Part shown: positions 10,276 to 20,193 of the stretch, piece after piece
Position numbering within the stretch: the stretch's first letter is position 1
Layout: each line of letters begins with the position of its first letter
Origin: Vulcanisaeta distributa JCM 11216
GTDB taxonomy: Archaea; Thermoproteota; Thermoprotei; Thermoproteales; Thermocladiaceae
Assembly (NCBI RefSeq): GCF_001315985.1
Contig: NZ_BBBI01000001.1
Coordinates: 265,853-329,852, forward strand
Direction: 5' to 3'
Length of the DNA: 64,000 nucleotides
Notes under the pieces: generated by a model
Told to the model about the DNA's origin: nothing
Databases searched by the model: none
Seen by the model: only the letters and a program-made list of their open reading frames with translations
Translations under genes and position numbers: made by a program

Positions 10276-10437
10276 TACGATCATAGTAAGCCGTGGACTT
10301 ATAAAACTTTTATTTTCATGGGTATGTGCCATGGTCGGCTCATTTTATGTTTGTGAAATAGCATCAAGGCTTGGTGCCATTAAATATATACTATATTTAC
10401 GTGATAGAAGACTTTATTAAGTCAGAAGTACCTAGTT

Positions 10438-11313
10438 ATGAATTGGGAGGTTGAGGTGGAGGGTGACGATCAATCGTCTAGTTACGAATCAGTTATAGGT
10501 ACAGTTTATGATGAGTTAGCCCCCCCTGTTTATGAAAGAATTTTTCTAAGATTTTCCCAGTATTATAGGCATTTGTATAATGAATTATACGAAATATTTG
10601 GAAACTATTTTGATGGCATCAAGATACACAGTAAAGTCCTTGATCTAGGTAGCGGTACTGGCATTTGGACGATGCTACTTAGGAAGCGTGGATATCACGT
10701 TGTCAGTCTAGACATATCCCGTGTATCGCTAACTAAGTGCGTTAGATCCAAGAGATGCAGTGACCCGGTGCAGGGTGATGCCGTTAGGTTGCCGTTTAGG
10801 GCTGGGTTTTTCGACGCTGTTGTGGCGTATGGAAGTGTCTTCAACCATATCGTAAAGTCTGAGGAGGCCTTCAGGGAGGTTTCGAGGGTTTTAAGTAATG
10901 GTGGCTATTTACTGTTTGATGTTGATAACTTGGTATGCCCCCCCGACATGGCCTATGAGGCGTTACTCGGTGGTATATCAATTAAGGGTTTCCTTAAGGG
11001 CTTAATTAAAGGTAGGGGGGGTCACGTGGGTTATTGGTATGGTAATGGTAATGAGGCAATACCCTTTAGATTCTTCACAATTAGGGAATTGCTTGACATA
11101 CTGAGTAGTTATGGATTTGAGGTCGTGAGTCTCAGGGGGGGTATTCACGTACTTTCGAATATAATTCCATCAAGGATGCATCAATGGAGTAGCGGTAGAA
11201 TTACTAAGGCAGCATCACTATTGTACTCATTTGATAGGGTGCTGGGTAGGTATATGCCCTTTAAGTACGTGGCCACCACATTCCTCATTGTCAGTAGGAA
11301 ATTAGGTTCTTAA
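10438..11313 (+). CDS. SAM-dependent methyltransferase
   Basis: A 291-residue class I methyltransferase. Motif I KVLDLGSGTG is at residues 67-75, the acidic strand-2 residue is in VVSLDIS, and motif IV is FDAVVAYGSVFNHI around 124-137. This is the Methyltransf_11/25 type that acts on small molecules or lipids; the substrate cannot be read. A TATA-like taaatatata lies about 45-55 bases before ATG 10438. Seven-base C or G runs at 10520, 10938, 11015 and 11136 each add a Pro or Gly. Confidence 0.75.
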   Translation: MNWEVEVEGDDQSSSYESVIGTVYDELAPPVYERIFLRFSQYYRHLYNELYEIFGNYFDGIKIHSKVLDLGSGTGIWTMLLRKRGYHVVSLDISRVSLTKCVRSKRCSDPVQGDAVRLPFRAGFFDAVVAYGSVFNHIVKSEEAFREVSRVLSNGGYLLFDVDNLVCPPDMAYEALLGGISIKGFLKGLIKGRGGHVGYWYGNGNEAIPFRFFTIRELLDILSSYGFEVVSLRGGIHVLSNIIPSRMHQWSSGRITKAASLLYSFDRVLGRYMPFKYVATTFLIVSRKLGS

Positions 11314-12653
11314 CCCTGGTATTGCTCGTCGAGCTTCTTAACCACTTGGTCTATCTTATCGATACCCTCATCAATCTGCTCCCTGGTTATTACTAGGGGG
11401 GGCGGCGCTATTATGAACCAGGACGGACCACTAAACACATAAACACCCATGCTAAGTAACTCGGCGGCGAGCTTATCAACCGGCGTAGCCACGCCCCCTG
11501 TACTTATCCTCATACGTGCCGAAGGGCGTCTTCCTGCTATCCTTAATGAATTCAATGGCCCAGAACAACCCGACGCCCCCTAACATCGCCAATGCTCTTG
11601 TGCCTCTCCTTCAACTCCTCAAGTCTCTTACTCAAGTACTCGCCCATGGCCCTGACATGACTAAGCAAGTCAAGTCTCCTATACTCCTCAATGACCGCGG
11701 GTATCGCCGCCAAGGAGACTGGGTGAGCCTCGAAGGTGTGTCCATGCGCGAAGAACTCATCCTCGAAGTAATCAGCGATTCTCTTACTCACGGCCGTTAT
11801 TCCGATGGGTACATACGAGGCCGACGCACCCTTAGCCGTTGTTAACATGTCCGGCTTAACACCCCATAGGTTCACGGCCCACCAATCACCGACACGGCCC
11901 CCAACCAGTCATAACCTCATCAGCAATGAATAACACGTCATTATCCTCCGCAATCCTCTTAAGCGTTGGTAGGTACTCCTTGGGTGGAACGACGACGCCG
12001 TTAGTGCCGGTTATTGGCTCAACAAGTATCGCGGCCACATTCTTCTCATTCTTAATGACGTAATCCACGTAATTAACGCATGCCAAGCCGCACTCAGGGT
12101 ATTTAAGGCCGAGTGGGCACCTGTAGCAGTATGGCTCAGGCACCCTGACAACACCATGCATTGTGTGTGGCTCAATGAACCAACGCCTATAATCGCCTGT
12201 CATGGATATTGAGGCAAGTGTGGAGCATGGTACGACCTATACCTAACGATGACCTTGTAGGCAGGCTTCTTATAGAGCCTGGCGATCTTAACCGCAGCCT
12301 CATTGGCCTCGGTACCCGACGTTGAGAAGAAGAACTTCGTTAAGCCTCAGGCATTATCTCGAGCAATGCCCTGGCAGCCTTGGCCTTGACCTCCGTGGCA
12401 AAGACGGGGGGGATATGTATTGTAGGGTTTCGAGTTGTTTTTTGATGGCGTTGATCACGTTTTCATTACCATAACCAAGATTGACGTTGACAAATTGGGA
12501 AGAGAAGTCCAGGTATTTCCTACCCTGGGAATCATAGAAGTAAACACCCTCAGCCCTAACAATGTTCAGTGGTTCCCAACCCCCCCTCTGTTTACGCCAA
12601 GTGCTAAATAAATGTTCGCGAACAGTTCGACTAACATAATCGTCCATACACAA
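11310..12653 (-). CDS. class III aminotransferase (PLP), frame-broken
   Basis: Four reading segments (12653-12354, 12203-11886, 11875-11552, 11555-11310) and conceptual bridges form one protein of about 440 residues. Diagnostic pieces are the N-terminal LDFSSQF, the region encoding FFSTSGTEANEAA, ADEVMTGWG, and TTAKGASASYVPIG with the PLP Lys. The family includes omega-amino acid:pyruvate and 4-aminobutyrate transaminases; the substrate is not determined. Two breaks are five-base runs at about 11497 and 11576 where four restore DVRGVGLFW and YRGVATP. The gene ends 4 bases inside the methyltransferase gene, tail to tail. Confidence 0.8.
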
Positions 12654-12697
12654 TAGGTAATTTTGACATTATTATAACTTTAACGGTATTAGAGGGC

Positions 12698-13632
12698 TTA
12701 GGCGGGTAGGAATGTTGGGTTTTTGTCTGTTGCGGGCTTTATGGTTTCGTCGTTTAAAATGGCCCTTACATGCCTTGGTAACGTGAATAATGCCCTATGT
12801 ATATCACCTTCATAAAATCTGAGTTCACCAACTATCCTCTCCTTAATTCTATTATTAACCTCATCGGGCAATAATATTGCTGGGTCATACCTCTTAGATC
12901 CAATTACGAAGCCCCCCCACGTACTATCGAAGGAGTGCATGTACACCTGGTAAGCCCTGACTATTGGGAATACCGAAGCGACAGTCCTGTAAATCGTGGC
13001 GAAGGTCCTTATGGAGTACGTCGTTGACGTGGCTTGGGTCACCATTATACCATCATCACTTAGCTTATCCCTAACAATGTTGTAGAACTCAATCGTGTAT
13101 AGTAGGTATGATGGACCACCCTCAAGTGGGTCTGTAAGGTCCAGTATTATCACGTCATACCTATCCCTTGATTCCTCAAGGAACTTCCTACCATCCTGAA
13201 GCACCAGCTTAAACCTTGGATCATTAAATACGCCCTGGCTCATCTCAGGTAGGTACTCCTTAACGAGCCTAATCACCTCATCATCAATATCGACCATGAT
13301 CACCTCCTCAACACTCCTATGCCTAAGCACCTCCCTAGCCGTAGCACCCTCGCCGCCACCAAGAATGAGCACCCTCCTCGGGTTTGGATGCGTTATCATT
13401 GCTGGGTGAACGAGCGATTCGTGATAAACGAACTCGTCATACAACGAACTCTGTATCTTACCATCGAGCACCAATGCCTTACCCAAGTCCTCAAACTCGA
13501 CAATTGCAATCCTCTGATACTTGGTAACACCACTATACAGAACCCTCCTAATACCCCTAACATGGTAACTAAATGGTGTGTTAAACTCAATAAACCACGT
13601 ACCTCCTTACTCATCCTCTCGAGACTCATCAT
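12698..13632 (-). CDS. speE: spermidine synthase-like aminopropyltransferase
   Basis: The main frame (13486-12698) contains LILGGGEGATAREVLRH, VDIDDEV and ILDLTDP, the decarboxy-SAM-binding fold of polyamine aminopropyltransferases. It transfers an aminopropyl group to putrescine or a longer polyamine in the cytoplasm. The true N-terminus begins at ATG 13632. Restoring one G near 13573 gives an opening with HVRGIRRVLYSG and VEFEDLGKALVLDG, as expected for the family. A seven-C run at 12912-12918 gives TWGGF where relatives have WGF. Thermophiles use such enzymes for long-chain polyamines. Confidence 0.88.
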
Positions 13633-13754
13633 GTGAATTACCTAGCTCGACTTTTAAACATTATTTATGGTCAAGCACCACGCTGATTATGGAAGCATAA
13701 ATAAGTAGGGGGGGAGACCATATTTTAACGGGGGGGATTTAATGAATGCTTGAT

Positions 13755-15248
13755 TCACCACCATTCCAGTAGTTTCTTCACATCATCAATCTTAGCCAGG
13801 TCTGCGTTGTATAGCGCAGCCATCTTGCTTATGTCGTAGTTGTACGACCTGTAGAGCTCTATTACGCTTGCCTCTATTGAACCCTCCGCGTGTATCATAC
13901 CAACCGAGAGCAGGGCGCCGAGGGCCGATAGGAATTCGCGAGCAACCTGGAAGAGCCTTATCCTGACCCTTGAGTCCGTGCCCCCCCTCTTACCAGCCAG
14001 GTACTTAACCATGTACTTCTCCTCGGTTGGGTTGCTTAACTCGCTTGTTGATGGTATGTCCGCCAGTAGGCCTCCGGCTACGTCTATCATGTCCTTAATG
14101 GCGTCTAGGTACTTGGCATTAGCCGTTAGCTTGCCCACGTTTGTGTATATTGGGTTTGGTATGCAAATGCCCGTGTTTGGATCCTTAATGCACTTCTCGG
14201 CTGAGGCTATGGCGCTGGATACTAGGTACTCCTTATACGTTATTATGTCAACGATATCCCTCCTAATGTGGGACGCAGTCTCAACATCGTTATACTCAGC
14301 AAAGAGCTTTGCATAGCCAAGTATTATATCAGCCAGGGCGGCCCTGTAGGATATCGCCGTGAACCTGTGATAGAGCGCGAAGGTTAGTCCGTACGGTGCA
14401 GCGAACTCATACTCGCCAGCCAGGAATACCCTGTCATTTGGTACCTTAACATTGTCGAATATGGTTAACGTCTCAACCTCCACATTGGTCTTACCCATTG
14501 GGAATTCATCACCGAGCATGTTAATCTCAACCTCCCTCAGCGGTCTCGGTATCAAGACAATACCCTTGGCATTGACCGGCGTTGCAAATGCAACTGCGTA
14601 GTCGGCGTCCTCCTTAACCATATTCCTGTATGGCAGGACAATGAGTTCGTTAGCCGCGATGGACTGCGTCGTGTGAACCTTGGCACCCCCCCTGACAATT
14701 ATTCCGTCAGGTTCCCTACCAACAATGTGGACGTAAAGGTCAGGGTCCTCCTGCTGATAAGGCCTGAGCATCCTATCGCCCTTAACGTCGGTCTGGGCAA
14801 CGGCAATTGTGATATCATCCTTAACCACATGTTCATAATACCTCATGACCCTATCATAGTAATTAGTGCCCCCCCTCGCCCTATCAAGTTGCTTGGATGC
14901 TATCATGAGGCCGAACAATGCGTCTGAACCAATGGTCTTCATTATATTGAACATGCCCCCCCTACCAAGCAGTGTTGTGTTGTAGATCAACCTGAACCTC
15001 TCAATTAAATCACTGGGGCTCCTGGGCACCTTATAGAACCTGCTTATGGTTCCATACTGAGTATCATCATATGTTAAGTATCTCCTTAACTCAGGATCCG
15101 CCTGCCACTTGTAGAGCTCAAGGGCGTGATTAATCGCGACCCTCAGAACCTCATGCCTAGTAACATCATCTACGGGCTTACCCCCCCTATAATAAACGAC
15201 CCTACCATCACGCAAACTATTAACATAATCCTCAGGAGACCTAACCAT
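13755..15248 (-). CDS. HpaB-family flavin-dependent hydroxylase
   Basis: A 497-residue protein related to 4-hydroxyphenylacetate 3-monooxygenase and 4-hydroxybutyryl-CoA dehydratase. RTPxDY-like opening RSPEDYVNSLRDGR, ITIAVAQTDVKGDR, GAKVHTTQS and LYHRF are typical. The Cys residues that hold the [4Fe-4S] cluster of 4-hydroxybutyryl-CoA dehydratase are absent from the corresponding regions (MKTIGSDALFG, ALYHRFTAISYR), so a monooxygenase-like or related FAD role is more likely. It is divergent from an acyl-CoA synthetase/lactonase pair, which suggests aromatic or lactone catabolism. Several seven-base runs add Gly (RGG). Confidence 0.8.
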   Translation of the reverse strand: MVRSPEDYVNSLRDGRVVYYRGGKPVDDVTRHEVLRVAINHALELYKWQADPELRRYLTYDDTQYGTISRFYKVPRSPSDLIERFRLIYNTTLLGRGGMFNIMKTIGSDALFGLMIASKQLDRARGGTNYYDRVMRYYEHVVKDDITIAVAQTDVKGDRMLRPYQQEDPDLYVHIVGREPDGIIVRGGAKVHTTQSIAANELIVLPYRNMVKEDADYAVAFATPVNAKGIVLIPRPLREVEINMLGDEFPMGKTNVEVETLTIFDNVKVPNDRVFLAGEYEFAAPYGLTFALYHRFTAISYRAALADIILGYAKLFAEYNDVETASHIRRDIVDIITYKEYLVSSAIASAEKCIKDPNTGICIPNPIYTNVGKLTANAKYLDAIKDMIDVAGGLLADIPSTSELSNPTEEKYMVKYLAGKRGGTDSRVRIRLFQVAREFLSALGALLSVGMIHAEGSIEASVIELYRSYNYDISKMAALYNADLAKIDDVKKLLEWW

Positions 15249-15384
15249 ACAAGCAATATAGTGAGTAGGGTTGTTAATTAAACTGCTTAGTATAGTAAAT
15301 ATATAGTTATTTATAATATAGTGTAATAAATTAGGTGAAATATATAATGCTAATCTTTAATAACAAAATGATAAAATGTAAAAC
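15249..15384. promoter_or_regulatory. divergent promoter region
   Basis: This AT-rich spacer separates the outward-facing HpaB-family and acyl-CoA synthetase genes. A TATA-like element (gaaatatataat, about 15338-15349) sits some 40 bases before ATG 15385. An A/T-rich stretch at 15290-15330 could serve the minus-strand gene. Shared regulation is an inference from the layout. Confidence 0.45.
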
Positions 15385-17146
15385 ATGGAACTAATCACAA
15401 AACAGGTAGGTGATACTGAGGTTCAGGTCATACCCGAGGGGGATTACATATGCGAGACTCATGATGACAGGCCCTGGTTTAGGTTCTGGCCTCCTAGGGT
15501 TACAAGAAGGATGGATTACCCGAGGGTTCCCTTATTCAATATCGTTGAAGTTTCAGCAATGAGGTATCCAGGTAAGGACGTTATCATTTACTACGGGTTT
15601 AGGATTAAGTACTCAGAGCTTTGGGACTCAATAATTAGGCTCTCGGCGTTTCTCTACAACCTTGGTATTGATAGGGGGGGTGATAGGGTTGCCATTTACA
15701 TGCTAAATACACCCCCCCACTGGGTAATATCATTCTTCGGCATCCTAAGGGCCAATGCAATTGCTGTGCCAATAAACCCATTGGTCGCACCTGATGTGCT
15801 CGAGTACATATTGAAGGAAACTGGAGCTAAGGCTGTGATAACACTAACACAGTTACTACCTAGATTACTCAGTGTTAAGGATAAGGTCCCATCACTTAAG
15901 TACGTAATTGCCGGCAGATATAGGGATTACCTACCTGAAAAGCCTGAGCTCAAGCTTCCCCAATTAATGCTTACGGATCCCGAGGTTCCTCAGGGAGTTA
16001 TTAATTGGAGGGATGCCATGGCATTCAACGGCAATCCACCCACCGTGAAGGTTACGTATGAGGACCTCGCCGCAATCCCTTACACATCAGGCACAACGGG
16101 TATTCCTAAGGGCGTTATGCATAGTCACGGTACCATGTGGGCGTCTACGCTAAATGCGGCGGTTTGGTATAATATTGCACCGAGTGGTATTGTATTAACG
16201 GTATTGCCCATATTCCACGTGACCGGCCTGGTGCATTCTGTGCTTGTGCCCCTCTATGCTGGTTCAACAATGGTACTAATGACTACTTGGGACAGGGAGA
16301 CTGCGTCGACGCCATTGAGAAATATGGGATAACTCATTGGACGAGTATATCCACCATGGTTGTTGATTTATTGGCAATGCCAGGTATTGAGAAGAGGAAC
16401 CTATCATCATTAATACTGGCCGGTGGAGGTGGCGCGCCAATGCCCGAGGCCGTCGCCAAGAGGTTTAAGGAGTTAACGGGGCTTGATTACCTGGCTGGTT
16501 ATGGACTTACTGAGACCTTCTCGCAAACCCACGTTAACCCACCTCACAGGGTCAAGATTGGTAGTGACCTCGGTATTCCACAACCCTGCACAGACGCCCT
16601 TGTGATTGACCCGGACACAAAGGAGGTTCTGCCGGTGGGTAAGACGGGGGGGAACTCGTGGTTAGGGGACCGAATGTGTTTAAGGGTTATTGGAAGAAGC
16701 CTGAGGAGACTAGGGAGGCGTTTATTGAAATTAATGGTAAGCTTTACTTTAGGACTGGCGATGTTGTTTATATGGATGATGAGGGTTACTTCTTCTACGT
16801 TGATAGGATTAAGAGGATGATTAATAGGGCTGGTTATAAGGTCTGGCCGTACAGGGTTGAGAACATACTGTACATGCACCCAGCCGTTCTTGAGGTTGCC
16901 GTAGTGGCGATACCCGATGTAAGGGTTGGCGAGGAGGTCAAGGCATACGTGGTCCTTAAGCCGGAATACAGGGGGGGCAAGGTGAAGCCCGAGGACATAA
17001 TACAGTGGGCTAGGGAGAGGATGTCGGCGTATGAGTATCCAAGGGTTGTGGAGTTCGTGGATTCATTGCCAAAGACAGCTACGGGTAAAATCGATTGGAG
17101 ATTACTTCAGGAGCAAGAGAGGAAGAAGGTGGGTGGTAAGCAATGA
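15385..17146 (+). CDS. AMP-forming acyl-CoA synthetase, frame-broken
   Basis: Frames 15385-16332, 16287-16820 and 16658-17146 form one protein of about 585 residues. The adenylate-forming motif is YTSGTTGIPKGVMHSH, followed by GYGLTETFS, the YFRTGDVVYMDDEGY hinge region and the C-terminal KTATGKIDWR containing the catalytic Lys. It activates a carboxylic acid with ATP and CoA; the substrate could be a fatty or aryl acid. Breaks lie near 16300 and in the G run at 16645-16651. The stop overlaps the lactonase start (ATGA at 17143), so the two are co-transcribed. Confidence 0.88.
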
Positions 17147-18108
17147 GCCGTGGTATGAGCAAGGTACCAATCGTTGGTGGAGGTGAGATAAACCCAGGTG
17201 ACATGGGTATAACGTTATTCCACGAACACCTTAAGGTAACCACTGAGGTTGTTCGTTGGAACTGGCCGCACTTGTACAATGAGGATGAGGAGCTTAGGAG
17301 GGCCATCGACGCCGTAAATGCGGCCAAGAGGTATGGCGTTAAGACGATCATAGACCTCACGGTAGCTGGGTTGGGTAGGGATGTTAAGTTTGATGAGAGG
17401 GTCGCGAAGGCAACCGGCATTAACATAATAATGGGCACAGGCTTCTACACATACACGGAATTACCGTTCTACTTCAGAAACAGAGGCATTGATTCGCTCG
17501 TTGATGCATTTATTCATGATATAACCATTGGTATTCAAGGAACTAATACAAGGGCTGCGTTTGTTAAGGCCGTTATTGACTCACCTGGACTAACCAGTGA
17601 TGTGGAGATGGCCATTAGGGCCGCGGCGAGGGCTCACATCAAAACCGGCGTCCCGATAATCACCCACTCATTTGTTGGTAATAAGTCAAGCCTTGAATTA
17701 ATCAGGATCTTTAGGGAGGAGGGTGTAGACTTTTCTAGAACAGTAATTGGGCATGTAGGTGATACGGACGATATTTCATACATAGAGCAGATACTGAGGA
17801 CTGGGGGGGCATTCGTAGGTCTCGACAGGTTCGGCCTAGATACATACTTACCACTCGAGAAGAGGGTTAAGACCACGGTTGAGTTGATAAGGAGGGGTTG
17901 GGTCGACCAGTTACTCCTCTCTCATGATTACTGCCCAACCATTGACTGGTACCCACCAGAGGTTGTTAAGAGCACGGTGCCAGACTGGTCAATGACACTA
18001 ATCTTCGAGAAGGTAATACCAAGGTTGAAGAACGAGGGCGTAACCCAAGAGCAAATAGACAAAATACTCATGGACAACCCAAGAAAAATATTCACTGGAA
18101 CACCCTAA
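17143..18108 (+). CDS. phosphotriesterase-like lactonase (PLL)
   Basis: The 321 residues closely follow the SsoPox plan. The metal ligands are His27 and His29 (FHEHL), Lys142 (carboxylated, AAFVKAV), His175 (ITHS), His204 (IGHVGDTDD) and Asp262 (SHDYC). Such binuclear metalloenzymes hydrolyse lactones, including acyl-homoserine lactones, with promiscuous phosphotriesterase activity. The start overlaps the acyl-CoA synthetase stop, suggesting a shared pathway in which a lactone is opened and the acid activated. TGGAFVG contains an extra Gly from the seven-G run at 17803-17809; relatives have one Gly. Confidence 0.92.
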   Translation: MSRGMSKVPIVGGGEINPGDMGITLFHEHLKVTTEVVRWNWPHLYNEDEELRRAIDAVNAAKRYGVKTIIDLTVAGLGRDVKFDERVAKATGINIIMGTGFYTYTELPFYFRNRGIDSLVDAFIHDITIGIQGTNTRAAFVKAVIDSPGLTSDVEMAIRAAARAHIKTGVPIITHSFVGNKSSLELIRIFREEGVDFSRTVIGHVGDTDDISYIEQILRTGGAFVGLDRFGLDTYLPLEKRVKTTVELIRRGWVDQLLLSHDYCPTIDWYPPEVVKSTVPDWSMTLIFEKVIPRLKNEGVTQEQIDKILMDNPRKIFTGTP

Positions 18109-18219
18109 TAACCATTAATTCCAAGAATTAAAACATGAAGGCACCCATATCGCACCTTCAGCGTCGAAAACAATGTAAATACCATAAGGACTAAGTAACA
18201 ATAGCCATAGCTTAGGCAA

Positions 18220-18420
18220 TCAATTCCTTAACTCCTCAACCCGCATGGAGCCCCTACTCAACTCATACTCAACATTAACAAGCAACTCCCATAGTCTATC
18301 CAAGGCCTCGTCCTTACTCATTAATCCAGCCCTACCATGTGCAATAATCCTCAAGGCCTCATCTATTAAATCAGTAACCGAGCACGAACCTGGTCGCCCA
18401 ACTGACTTGTTCCGAAACAT
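18220..18420 (-). CDS. small hypothetical protein
   Basis: The 66 residues are mostly helical and charged (TDLIDEALRIIAHG, DEALDRLWELLVNVEYEL), with an ATG start at 18420 and an AT-rich upstream region. The amphipathic pattern is protein-like. No family is recognised. Confidence 0.5.
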   Translation of the reverse strand: MFRNKSVGRPGSCSVTDLIDEALRIIAHGRAGLMSKDEALDRLWELLVNVEYELSRGSMRVEELRN

Positions 18421-18739
18421 ACGTTTTCATTTGATTTATTTGATTTTTAAATTTTTCTATATCTTAATACAGATATTGTTATTTATACACTTAGTCAGTT
18501 TTATGTGAAATTGCTAATAACATTAAATGCCATGGTCACGACACGAACAGAATCCTAGAATAATTAAGGTACAGATCGCCTTAATGCCATACCTAAACCC
18601 ATTGAAGGAATAGGCTACAATTAGTTAAAATCATGAAAAACAGGGCAGGTGATAATCATACCCAATACCATAGCACTCGTTAGGAACCACATATAGATAG
18701 ACCGAAAGCCTTAAAAGCATAGGGAAGGACCCATAAACC
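18421..18739. promoter_or_regulatory. intergenic region with tRNA promoter
   Basis: I see no gene in these 319 bases. A TATA-like cttaaaag at about 18711-18718 lies some 25 bases before the tRNA, the expected archaeal spacing. The start of this region is AT-rich and probably contains the promoter of the minus-strand small gene. Confidence 0.4.
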
Positions 18740-18823
18740 AGCGGGGGGGTAGGGTAGCCTGGTAGCCTGCGGGGGGGCTCATAACCCCGAGGTCCCCGGT
18801 TCAAATCCGCCCCCCCGCTACCA
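18740..18823 (+). tRNA. initiator tRNA-Met (CAU)
   Basis: The cloverleaf starts AGCGGGG (A1:U72 pair typical of archaeal initiators), has anticodon loop CTCATAA, T loop TTCAAAT and an encoded CCA. The anticodon stem carries three consecutive G:C pairs beside the loop, also an initiator mark. As printed, the 5' acceptor run (18743-18749), the 5' anticodon-stem run (18771-18777) and the 3' acceptor run (18810-18816) are each seven bases where four fit the fold. The opposing CCCC of the anticodon stem is unexpanded, so the printed stem cannot pair. The 3' T-stem strand reads CCG then C7 where CCGGG would pair. The molecule would not fold as written. Confidence 0.9.
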
Positions 18824-18911
18824 TAACTTAAATCTAGATCAAAATAATTTAAATTAAAACAAAAGGCGATGTTGAATTATTTTAAAGTAAAAAGATATTA
18901 ATTATTTTTGT

Positions 18912-19112
18912 TCATTTCTTTTTACAGCTCGTCAATGCGGATAATATGAATATTATGACACCTAATACTACGAATATCCAGCTATGCATGATAAATACGC
19001 CAGCTATTACCAATGCAATTGATAAACCAATACCAAACCAACAAACAGACATTGATAATAAAAGGGCAACTACAAATGCCAAAAGTAATATGACAGTGGA
19101 GGAGACCGACAT
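18912..19112 (-). CDS. small membrane protein
   Basis: Sixty-six residues with two hydrophobic segments (about 5-25 and 27-59) and a C-terminal CKKK tail, starting at ATG 19112. It directly follows the truncated surface-protein frame on the same strand, with a 9-base gap. No family is recognised. Confidence 0.5.
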   Translation of the reverse strand: MSVSSTVILLLAFVVALLLSMSVCWFGIGLSIALVIAGVFIMHSWIFVVLGVIIFILSALTSCKKK

Positions 19113-19121
19113 AGTCCCACC

Positions 19122-19795
19122 CTATGCACTGCTTACCTTGCTTCCATACGTTTTTCTTCTCATTATTAGTATCAGCACTATAACGATGAGCGCAACGAGT
19201 ATTACTGCAGTAAGTGGCGTGATGAATACGTTGATTGGTTTTGGCGGTTGAGGACTTGAGGGGGGGGTTGGCGATGTGGTGGGGGGGCTAGGTAATGACT
19301 TGAAGGTTACCTGTACTTGCAGATTATTACTTGTTATTGTTATTGTTCCTGATGATGGCATTACCGAGTATCCACTTATTGGCGTAATACTATAGTTGTA
19401 TGTTCCGGCGGTTACATTAAAGGTTATGGTTGAATGGGAGGAATACTTGGTCTGTCCATCTAGGGTTACGGACACGTAGTACCTGGCGGAAGCAGATTCT
19501 ATGAATGACACCACGTACTGAGCGTATGTGTTAATTATTGATAAGCTGACAGACCCGGAGTTTACCACGTATATACACCCATTCATTGGGTCATACGCAA
19601 TGGAGACCGGGGTTTCAACAACATCTATATTCGCTATGACTGAAGTATTATCAATAACTGAAATGGATGCCGAGCCGACCGTTACGATATAAACATGCTC
19701 ATTGGAAGGGTCATAGCCAAGGACTTGAATATGCGTCCACAGTAATATTAGCTATAACAGAGGTACCGTTAATAACGGAGACTGAGATAGTGTTT
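19122..19795 (-). pseudogene. truncated YVTN-repeat surface protein
   Basis: Reading from about 19795 gives SVSVINGTSVIANI, then GYDPSNEHVYIVTVG, SISVIDNTSVIANI and AYDPMNGCIYVVNSG, which are YVTN beta-propeller repeats. An Ig-like domain with ITFNVTAGTYNYSITP, a Pro/Ser/Thr linker, one membrane helix and the basic tail RRK follow. The gene has no start or signal peptide: its 5' part is replaced by the 3' end of another surface gene in inverted orientation. One break lies near 19735. It was originally a membrane-anchored surface protein. Confidence 0.55.
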
Positions 19796-20065
19796 AATGA
19801 ACCTAATGGGTATTATCAATTTACAATACCCAGCGTAAGTAATTATGCGCCAACGCCATCCAGTGGTAAGTTACTGTAAGTAATGGAAATGTAATCATCA
19901 CCGTATACTTCGCACAGGCACCTAGCTATCAATCGCAATCCAAACAAGCCATAGGCATCTTCGCCCTCAATTCATTACTTATTGACTTAATAATTGCCGT
20001 AATAATACTACTCACTACTCATAGTGATAATAGTTATTGAGGCTTTAAAACTAAGGAGAAAATGA
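19796..20065 (+). pseudogene. 3' fragment of a surface protein gene
   Basis: The plus-strand reading IVFNEPNGYYQFTIP, then NYAPTPSSG, VTVSNGNVIITVYF, a membrane helix rich in Leu/Ile and the tail LKLRRK ending at TGA 20063-20065 is the C-terminal end of a second Ig-like surface protein. It lacks any 5' part and abuts the inverted YVTN fragment at about 19795. Two single-base breaks lie near 19874 and 20018. The same end architecture in both fragments suggests head-to-head recombination between related genes. Confidence 0.5.
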
Positions 20066-20193
20066 GCCCTTATTATCAAATAACATTTAATTTATTGAGA
20101 AAAACCATCACAGTAACCCAGGGTTTTTGTCACGGTTTTTCGTGACGATTCCTTAAATACGTATCAGAAATAAAGAGATATGGTGGTTGATTG

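Noticed and set aside
12354..12653. Independent small protein at 12354-12653
   Set aside because: It reads as the N-terminal part of the class III aminotransferase and is separated from the rest only by frame breaks.
13755..15248. 4-hydroxybutyryl-CoA dehydratase (AbfD)
   Set aside because: The overall family fits, but the Cys ligands of the [4Fe-4S] cluster are missing from both expected regions, so the specific carbon-fixation role is not supported.
18740..18823. Short intron or split in the tRNA-Met gene
   Set aside because: The extra bases are homopolymer extensions inside stem strands, with no bulge-helix-bulge motif and no insertion at the usual 37/38 site.
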